A stretch of 45,510 nucleotides of DNA from Sphingomonadales bacterium (GTDB lineage: Bacteria > Pseudomonadota > Alphaproteobacteria > Sphingomonadales > Sphingomonadaceae), in assembly GCA_018971065.1 (NCBI GenBank), contig JAGWVC010000018.1:1-45510 (forward strand). Reading direction: 5' to 3'. Shown here in pieces: positions 40,317 to 45,510 of this stretch (positions within the stretch are counted from its first letter, which is position 1; each line of letters opens with the position of its first letter). Made by a program: the position numbers and the translations under genes. The notes beneath the pieces were generated by a model. The model was not told the DNA's origin. It saw only the letters and a program-made list of their open reading frames with translations, and made no database searches.

Positions 40317-41450
40317 ATGACCCGAGCCGTAATCGCAGGCTATGCCCGTTCGCCGTTCCACCTGGCCAACAAGGGCGCGCTGGCGCGCACCCGGCCTGAC
40401 GATCTTGCCGCTGCCGTGGTCAAGGCGCTGGTCGCGCGTTCAGCGCTCGATCCCGCGCTGATCGAGGATCTGGTGGTCGGCTGCTCGTTCCCGGAAGCGG
40501 AACAGGGCCTCAACGTCGCGCGGATGATCGGGCTGATCGCCGGCTTGCCGATCACGGTCGGCGGGGCGACGATCAACCGCTTCTGCGGTTCTTCGATGAG
40601 CGCGATCCACTACGCTGCCGGGCAGATCGCCCTGGGCGCGGGCGAGGCTTTCGTTTGCGGCGGTATCGAATCGATGAGCCGGGTGCCGATGGCGGGGTTC
40701 AACCCGATGCCCAACCCGGCGCTCGCCGCGCGCTCCGCCGCCTACATGGGCATGGGCGAAACGGCGGAGAACGTCGCCCGGCAGTTCGGCATTTCGCGCG
40801 CCGAGCAGGAAGCGCTCGCCGTCGAAAGCCAGCGCAAGGCCGGGGCCGCCCAGGCTGCCGGACTGCTCAAGGACGAAATCGTGCCGATCGAGACCAAGGC
40901 CGGCACGGTGGACAGCGACGGCACGATCCGCGCCGACACCACCGCCGAAGCGCTCGCCGGGCTCAAGCCCGCCTTCTCGAGTGACGGCACCGTCACCGCC
41001 GGCACCTCCTCGCCGTTGACCGACGGGGCAAGTGCCGTGCTGGTCACCACCGAGGATTTCGCGCGGGCCAACGGCCTGCCGATCCTCGCCGCGATCCGCT
41101 CGGTCGCCGTGTCGGGCTGCCTGCCCGAGACCATGGGACTCGGCCCGATCGAAAGCTCGCGCAAGGCCATGGCCCGTGCCGGGATCAGCGCCGCCCAGCT
41201 TGACGTGGTCGAAATCAACGAAGCTTTCGCCAGCCAGGCCATCGCCTGCATTCGCGAACTGGGACTGAAGGCGGAGACGATCAATATCGACGGCGGCGCG
41301 ATTGCCATCGGCCACCCGCTCGGTGCCACCGGCGCGCGGATCGTCGGCAAGGCGGCTTCGCTGCTGCAGCGCACCGGCGGCCAGTACGCGCTCGCTACCC
41401 AGTGCATCGGCGGCGGGCAGGGCATCGCCACGGTGCTGGAGCGCGTGTGA
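40317..41450 (+). CDS. fadA: Acetyl-CoA acyltransferase (thiolase)
   Basis: This 377-residue thiolase cleaves 3-ketoacyl-CoA with CoA, ending each beta-oxidation round. The acylated cysteine is C90 in INRFCGSSMSAIHYA; GGAIAIGHPLGATGARI supplies the catalytic histidine and TQCIGGGQG the second cysteine. It is degradative in type, judging by its pairing with the multifunctional enzyme downstream. The ATG at 40317 follows GAGAG. Its stop overlaps the next start by one base (TGATG), giving a fadA-fadB-like operon. Confidence 0.94.
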   Translation: MTRAVIAGYARSPFHLANKGALARTRPDDLAAAVVKALVARSALDPALIEDLVVGCSFPEAEQGLNVARMIGLIAGLPITVGGATINRFCGSSMSAIHYAAGQIALGAGEAFVCGGIESMSRVPMAGFNPMPNPALAARSAAYMGMGETAENVARQFGISRAEQEALAVESQRKAGAAQAAGLLKDEIVPIETKAGTVDSDGTIRADTTAEALAGLKPAFSSDGTVTAGTSSPLTDGASAVLVTTEDFARANGLPILAAIRSVAVSGCLPETMGLGPIESSRKAMARAGISAAQLDVVEINEAFASQAIACIRELGLKAETINIDGGAIAIGHPLGATGARIVGKAASLLQRTGGQYALATQCIGGGQGIATVLERV

Positions 41451-43780
41451 TGGGGAACCTTGCCGTGAAGAAGGTCTGCGTCATCGGCGCAGGCACCATG
41501 GGCGCGGGCATCGCCGCGCAGGTCGCCAATGCCGGGGTACCGGTGCTGCTGCTCGACATCGTCCCCAAGGACGGCGCTGACCGCAGCGCCGTCGCCAAGG
41601 GCGCGGTGGCGAAAATGCTCAAGACCGATCCCGCCCCGTTCATGTCAACCAAGGCGGCCAGACTGGTCGAGACCGGCAATATCGACGATGACCTCGCCCG
41701 GGTGGCCGAATGCGACTGGATCGTCGAGGCCATCGTCGAGCGGCTGGACATCAAGCAGGGGCTCTATGCCAAGCTGGAAGCGGTGCGCCGCCCCGGCACG
41801 GCGATCAGTTCCAACACGTCCACCATCCCGCTCGGCCATCTGGTCGAGGGGCGCTCGGACGCATTCAAGCGCGATTTCCTGATCACCCACTTCTTCAACC
41901 CGCCGCGCTACATGCGCCTGCTCGAACTCGCTGCCGGGCCGCATACCGATCCGGGCGTGTTCGCCGGGATCGAGGCCTTTGCCGACCGCGCGCTGGGCAA
42001 GTCCGTGGTCCACACTCGCGACACCCCCGGCTTCATCGCCAACCGCATCGGCACCTACTGGCTGGCGGTCGCGGTCAACGCGGCGATGGACCTGGGCTTG
42101 AGCGTGGAAGAGGCCGACATGGTCGGCGGGCGGCCGATGGGCGTGCCCAACACCGGCATCTTCGGCCTGATCGATCTGGTCGGTGTTGATCTGATGCCGC
42201 TGCTGTCGAAGAGCCTCAGCTCCACCCTGCCCGAAGGCGATGCCTATTTCGCCACGCTGCGCCCGCAGCCGCTGGTCGACAGGATGATCGCGGAAGGCTT
42301 TACCGGCCGCAAGGGCAAGGGCGGGTTCTACCGGCTCGACAAGGGCGCGGACGGCAGCCGCACCAAGCTGGCGCTGGACCTTGCCAGCGGCGAATACCGC
42401 CCCTCGGCCAAGCCCGAAGCCCTGCCCGACGCGGCAGCGAAGGACCTGGGCGCGCTGGTGGCGCTGGAGGGCAAGCTGGGCCAGTTCGCCCGCGAAGTGC
42501 TGTTCAAGGTGCTGGCCTATGCCGCCTCGCTCAATGGCGTGATCGCCGATGATCTGGTGGCGATCGACCGGGCGATGACGCTGGGGTACAACTGGAAGTA
42601 CGGCCCGTTCGAGCTGATCGACCGGCTGGGCGCACCGAAGCTGGCCGCCGGGCTGGCCTCGGCGGGCATCCCGGTGCCTGCCTTCCTGACCCTGGCGGGT
42701 GACCGCAGCTTCTACCGCATGGTCGATGGCAAGCGCGAATTCCTCGGGCTCGACGGCGCATACCACCCGGTGGTGCGTCCCGAAGGCGTGCTGCTGCTGG
42801 AAGACATCAAGCGCGTTTCCACCCCGCTGCTCAAGAACGAATCGGCCAGCGTCTGGGACGCGGGCGACGGGGTGGCGGTGTTCGAATTCACCTCGAAGAT
42901 GAACGCGCTGGACGAGCCGATCATCACCCTGCTGGGCGAGACCATCGCGCTGGTGCAGCGGCAGATGAAGGCGCTGGTGATCTACAACGAGGGCGAGAAT
43001 TTCTCCGCCGGGGCCAATCTCGGCATCGTCCTGTTCGGCATTGCCATGGGTGCCTGGGAGAAGATCGAGGCAAACATCGCCGGCGGGCAGGCGGCCTACA
43101 AGGCGCTGAAATATGCGCCCTTCCCCGTCGTCGCCGCGCCTGCCGGGCTGGCGCTGGGCGGCGGCTGCGAGATCTGTCTCCATTCGGACGCGATCCAGGC
43201 CCATGCCGAAACCTATATCGGGCTGGTCGAGACCGGCGTCGGCGTGATCCCCGGCTGGGGCGGCAACGGCGAGATGATCGACCGCATCGCCAAGTCACCC
43301 GGCATGCCGCGCGGGCCGATGCCGGCCGTGGCCAAGGCCTTCGAACTGATCTCCACCGCGCAGGTCGCCAAGAGCGCCGCCCAGGCGCAGGAGATGTTCA
43401 TCCTGCGCGGCGGCGACGGGGTGACGATGAACCGCGACCGCCTGCTCGCCGATGCCAAGGCCAAGGCGCTGTCGCTGGTCGATGGCTATACTCCGCCCGA
43501 ACCGCCGACCTTCCGCCTGCCGGGCGCGAGCGGACGCGCGGGGATCGCCGACGTGGTCAAGGGCTTCCACGCGCGCGGCATGGCGACCGACTATGACGTG
43601 GTCGTCGCCGGTCGGCTTGCCGACGTCCTCACCGGCGGCGAGGCCGACATTGTCGACGTCGTCACCGAGGAGCAGATGCTGGCGCTGGAGCGCAAGGCGT
43701 TCATGGAATGCCTGCACGATGAACGCAGCCAGGCGCGGATCAAGGTCATGCTTGAAACCGGCAAGCCGCTGCGCAACTGA
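41450..43780 (+). CDS. fadB: Multifunctional 3-hydroxyacyl-CoA dehydrogenase/enoyl-CoA hydratase
   Basis: This 776-residue enzyme performs the hydration and dehydrogenation steps of beta-oxidation. The dehydrogenase module comes first: NAD loop VIGAGTMGAGIAAQ (about residue 11), SSNTSTIPL and THFFNPPRYM with the catalytic histidine, then a C-terminal helical region to about 480. The hydratase-like module follows (about 495-680) with FSAGANLG, GLALGGGCEICLHSD and LVETGVGVIPGWGG, which keep the two crotonase glutamates. E. coli FadB has the opposite order, with hydratase first; this order is common in alphaproteobacteria. It is coupled to the thiolase gene. The symbol is by function, not orthology. 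Confidence 0.92.
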   Translation: MGNLAVKKVCVIGAGTMGAGIAAQVANAGVPVLLLDIVPKDGADRSAVAKGAVAKMLKTDPAPFMSTKAARLVETGNIDDDLARVAECDWIVEAIVERLDIKQGLYAKLEAVRRPGTAISSNTSTIPLGHLVEGRSDAFKRDFLITHFFNPPRYMRLLELAAGPHTDPGVFAGIEAFADRALGKSVVHTRDTPGFIANRIGTYWLAVAVNAAMDLGLSVEEADMVGGRPMGVPNTGIFGLIDLVGVDLMPLLSKSLSSTLPEGDAYFATLRPQPLVDRMIAEGFTGRKGKGGFYRLDKGADGSRTKLALDLASGEYRPSAKPEALPDAAAKDLGALVALEGKLGQFAREVLFKVLAYAASLNGVIADDLVAIDRAMTLGYNWKYGPFELIDRLGAPKLAAGLASAGIPVPAFLTLAGDRSFYRMVDGKREFLGLDGAYHPVVRPEGVLLLEDIKRVSTPLLKNESASVWDAGDGVAVFEFTSKMNALDEPIITLLGETIALVQRQMKALVIYNEGENFSAGANLGIVLFGIAMGAWEKIEANIAGGQAAYKALKYAPFPVVAAPAGLALGGGCEICLHSDAIQAHAETYIGLVETGVGVIPGWGGNGEMIDRIAKSPGMPRGPMPAVAKAFELISTAQVAKSAAQAQEMFILRGGDGVTMNRDRLLADAKAKALSLVDGYTPPEPPTFRLPGASGRAGIADVVKGFHARGMATDYDVVVAGRLADVLTGGEADIVDVVTEEQMLALERKAFMECLHDERSQARIKVMLETGKPLRN

Positions 43781-43792
43781 CCGTCTCCCTTA

Positions 43793-43822
43793 CGGACCGC
43801 CGGTCAGTGTGCCGGCGGTCCG
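43793..43822. terminator. Bidirectional stem-loop between convergent genes
   Basis: CGGACCGCCGG (43793-43803) and CCGGCGGTCCG (43812-43822) are perfect 11-bp arms with an eight-base loop, placed between the fadB-like stop and the convergent efflux gene. The efflux gene's stop codon is in the loop. There is no long T-run on either strand. Confidence 0.65.
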
Positions 43823-45363
43823 CTGGTCAGCCGGGTCAGGGTGATGCGCGGTGACAGCCACATCACCGCGCCGGCTATGGCCAGTACGATGGTGGAGACC
43901 ATGAACACGTAGTCTATCGCGACGGTGATCGCCTCGCGGTCGATCAGGTTGCCCAGCATGACCTGCGCCTGTTCGGGGGAGAGGCCGGTGGCGGTCAGTT
44001 TGGCCAGCGCACTGGTGCTGTCCATCCGCGAGACGATCTCTACCCGCGCGATGCGCTGGTGATCGCCCCATATGGTCAGCACGATCGATGTCGCCACGGC
44101 CACTGCCAGGGTGCGGGTGAAGTTCTGCAGGCCCGCTCCCGAAGCCATTTCCTCGGGCAACACGGCGCTCATCGTCGCGTTGGTCAGCGGCATCATCAGG
44201 AAGGGCATGGCAAATCCCTGCGCGAAGACCGGCAGCAGGATCGTCCAGAAGTCCGCCCCGCTGAACCACCAGCTGCGGGCATAGGTGCAGGCCATCATCC
44301 AGATCACCGCGCCGGTCACCAGAATGCGCGTATCCACCTTGGGCAGCAGCCGCACGACCATCTGCGAAGCAATCACCGCTGCCAGCGCGGTTGACGCGGT
44401 GACCAGCCCCGACTGCATCGCCGTATAGCCGAGCGACACCTGCAACCACTGCGGGATCACCACCACGCCCGAGAAATAGGCCCCGAAGCACAGCGAGAAG
44501 GTGAGCACGCTGGTCCAGTAGGCCCGGTGGCGGAACACCCACAGATCGACGATGGGATGCTCTTCGGTCAGCTCCCAGATCAGGAAGGCGAGGAAGCCGA
44601 CCACGGCTCCGACGGCCAGCAGGACAATCCGCCAGTCGGCGAACCAGTCGTGGTCGCGGCCGATGTCGAGCATGACCTGCAGGCTGCCGATCCAGAAGAT
44701 CAGCATGAACAGGCCAACCCGGTCGATCGGTAGCTTGAACACCGGGGTTTCCAGCCGCCGCAGCATGGCGAAACCGCCCGCCGCCGCGATCAGGGCGATC
44801 GGCACGTTGATCAGGAAGATCCAGTGCCAAGACCAGTTATCGGTGATGGTGCCGCCGATGATCGGGCCGAACGCCGGGCCCAGCAGCACGGTCATCGCCC
44901 ACATCGCCATGGCCACGCCGCGCTTTTCGGGCGGGAACACCCGGGTGAGCAGGGTCTGTGACATCGGCATCATCGGCGCGCCGCACAGCCCCTGGCCGAT
45001 CCGGCAGATCACCAGCATGTCGAGCGTTACCGACATGCCGCACAGCAGCGAAAACAGGCCGAAGCCCAGCATGGCGAACAGGAACACCCGCACCGTGCCG
45101 AAGCGCTGCGCCAGCCAGCCGGTGAGCGGCACGCAGATCGCCTCGGCCACGGCATAGGAAGTGATGATCCAGGTGCCCTGATCGAGCGTGATGCCCAGGT
45201 TGCCGGCGATATGCGGCACCGAGACATTGGCGATGGTGAGATCGAGCACCACCATGAAATTGCTCAGCGCCAGCACCATGCCGGCGAGCCACTGGGTCCG
45301 CGTCGGCAGATAGGCATCTGCCGGGAGCAGTGCCGTGCTGTCGGGTGTCGGCGCGCCGGCCAT
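43804..45363 (-). CDS. emrB: DHA2-family multidrug efflux MFS transporter (EmrB type)
   Basis: This 519-residue inner-membrane drug/proton antiporter has 14 predicted membrane segments. It shows the DHA2 motifs LDLTIANVSVPHIAGNLG (motif D1), GWLAQRFGTVRVF (motif A) and GPAFGPIIGG (motif C). The partner adaptor gene lies immediately upstream (its stop is three bases from this start), so the pair would form an EmrAB-TolC-like pump expelling hydrophobic toxins. Its 3' end meets the terminator stem. Confidence 0.93.
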   Translation of the reverse strand: MAGAPTPDSTALLPADAYLPTRTQWLAGMVLALSNFMVVLDLTIANVSVPHIAGNLGITLDQGTWIITSYAVAEAICVPLTGWLAQRFGTVRVFLFAMLGFGLFSLLCGMSVTLDMLVICRIGQGLCGAPMMPMSQTLLTRVFPPEKRGVAMAMWAMTVLLGPAFGPIIGGTITDNWSWHWIFLINVPIALIAAAGGFAMLRRLETPVFKLPIDRVGLFMLIFWIGSLQVMLDIGRDHDWFADWRIVLLAVGAVVGFLAFLIWELTEEHPIVDLWVFRHRAYWTSVLTFSLCFGAYFSGVVVIPQWLQVSLGYTAMQSGLVTASTALAAVIASQMVVRLLPKVDTRILVTGAVIWMMACTYARSWWFSGADFWTILLPVFAQGFAMPFLMMPLTNATMSAVLPEEMASGAGLQNFTRTLAVAVATSIVLTIWGDHQRIARVEIVSRMDSTSALAKLTATGLSPEQAQVMLGNLIDREAITVAIDYVFMVSTIVLAIAGAVMWLSPRITLTRLTSGPPAH

Positions 45364-45366
45364 GGC

Positions 45367-45510
45367 TCAGTTGCCGGTCAGGCCGATGGTGACTTCGGTG
45401 GACAGGCCGACGCGCAGCGGGTGCGCGGCGAGCTCCCTGGGATCGAGCTCGATCCGCACCGGCACGCGCTGCACCACCTTGATCCAGTTGCCGGTGGCGT
45501 TCTGCGCCGG
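45367..45510 (-). CDS. emrA: EmrA-type periplasmic adaptor, C-terminal part
   Basis: Only the last 47 residues are in the window; the gene continues past the right edge. The sequence PAQNATGNWIKVVQRVPVR, then IELDP and HPLRVGLSTEVTIGL, is characteristic of the C-terminal beta-domain of EmrA/HlyD membrane-fusion proteins. It ends three bases before emrB on the same strand, so the two are co-transcribed. Confidence 0.9.
   Translation of the reverse strand, partial: PAQNATGNWIKVVQRVPVRIELDPRELAAHPLRVGLSTEVTIGLTGN

Noticed and set aside
1..45510. CRISPR array, tRNA, rRNA or known riboswitch
   Set aside because: I saw no regularly spaced direct repeats, cloverleaf or rRNA-like segment, and no recognisable riboswitch core. 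Subtle structured RNAs would need a covariance search.

Overview
The window is about 45.5 kb of GC-rich, densely packed chromosomal DNA. It most likely comes from an alphaproteobacterium of the sphingomonad group (Sphingomonas, Novosphingobium, Sphingobium and relatives). The grounds are a MipZ-type ParA ATPase, a PgmG-type phosphohexomutase, a VirJ/AcvB plus MprF pair, many GTGA/ATGA start-stop overlaps, and small interspersed inverted repeats of kinds common in these genomes. Genus assignment is inference from gene content; no rRNA or tRNA gene is visible.

Layout. 1-869: a complete IS5-family insertion sequence with a two-frame transposase, flanked by CTAG. 938-4439: pgmG, a J-domain protein and mipZ on the minus strand, divergent from panC. 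4618-5397: a secreted CsgG/HfaB-like protein. 5550-9188: a cell-surface glycan cluster on the plus strand (deacetylase, multipass membrane protein, DUF2141 protein, GT4 glycosyltransferase). 9149-14374, minus strand: an LptF/LptG-family permease, and upstream of it a tight VirJ/AcvB - DUF2147 - MprF operon for making and hydrolysing aminoacyl-phosphatidylglycerol. 14567-17070: a PDZ protein with an OmpR-type response regulator and its histidine kinase. 17229-21111: a small Ala/Pro-rich secreted protein and a 1145-residue GH18 - NodB deacetylase - GT2 fusion. 21308-23715: an arsenic operon (arsR, arsI/cadI, arsC, ACR3) with a perfect 16-bp palindrome at its promoter. 23887-25437: a 45-residue basic protein, a class II aldolase and an orphan [2Fe-2S] subunit. 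25438-26153: a repeat-rich stretch without genes. 26154-30498: two aldehyde dehydrogenases and a DUF2889 protein.

30767-37882 is the most interesting block: eight consecutive plus-strand genes, mostly overlapping or closely spaced. They encode an SPFH-SHOCT protein, two zinc-ribbon DUF4178 proteins, a 47-residue membrane microprotein, a DUF350 membrane protein, a membrane-anchored spermidine-synthase-like enzyme, a Tat/lipobox FAD amine-oxidase-like protein and an S-adenosylmethionine decarboxylase. Together they look like a polyamine-synthesising system tied to the membrane. It is analogous in logic to the E. coli yjfIJKLMC and B. subtilis pspA-ydjGHI operons but uses different enzymes.

37976-43780: a DMSO-reductase-family molybdoenzyme (minus strand), divergent from a thiolase and a FadB/FadJ-type multifunctional beta-oxidation protein. 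43804-45510: an EmrB-type efflux pump and the C-terminal end of its EmrA partner, which is cut by the window edge.
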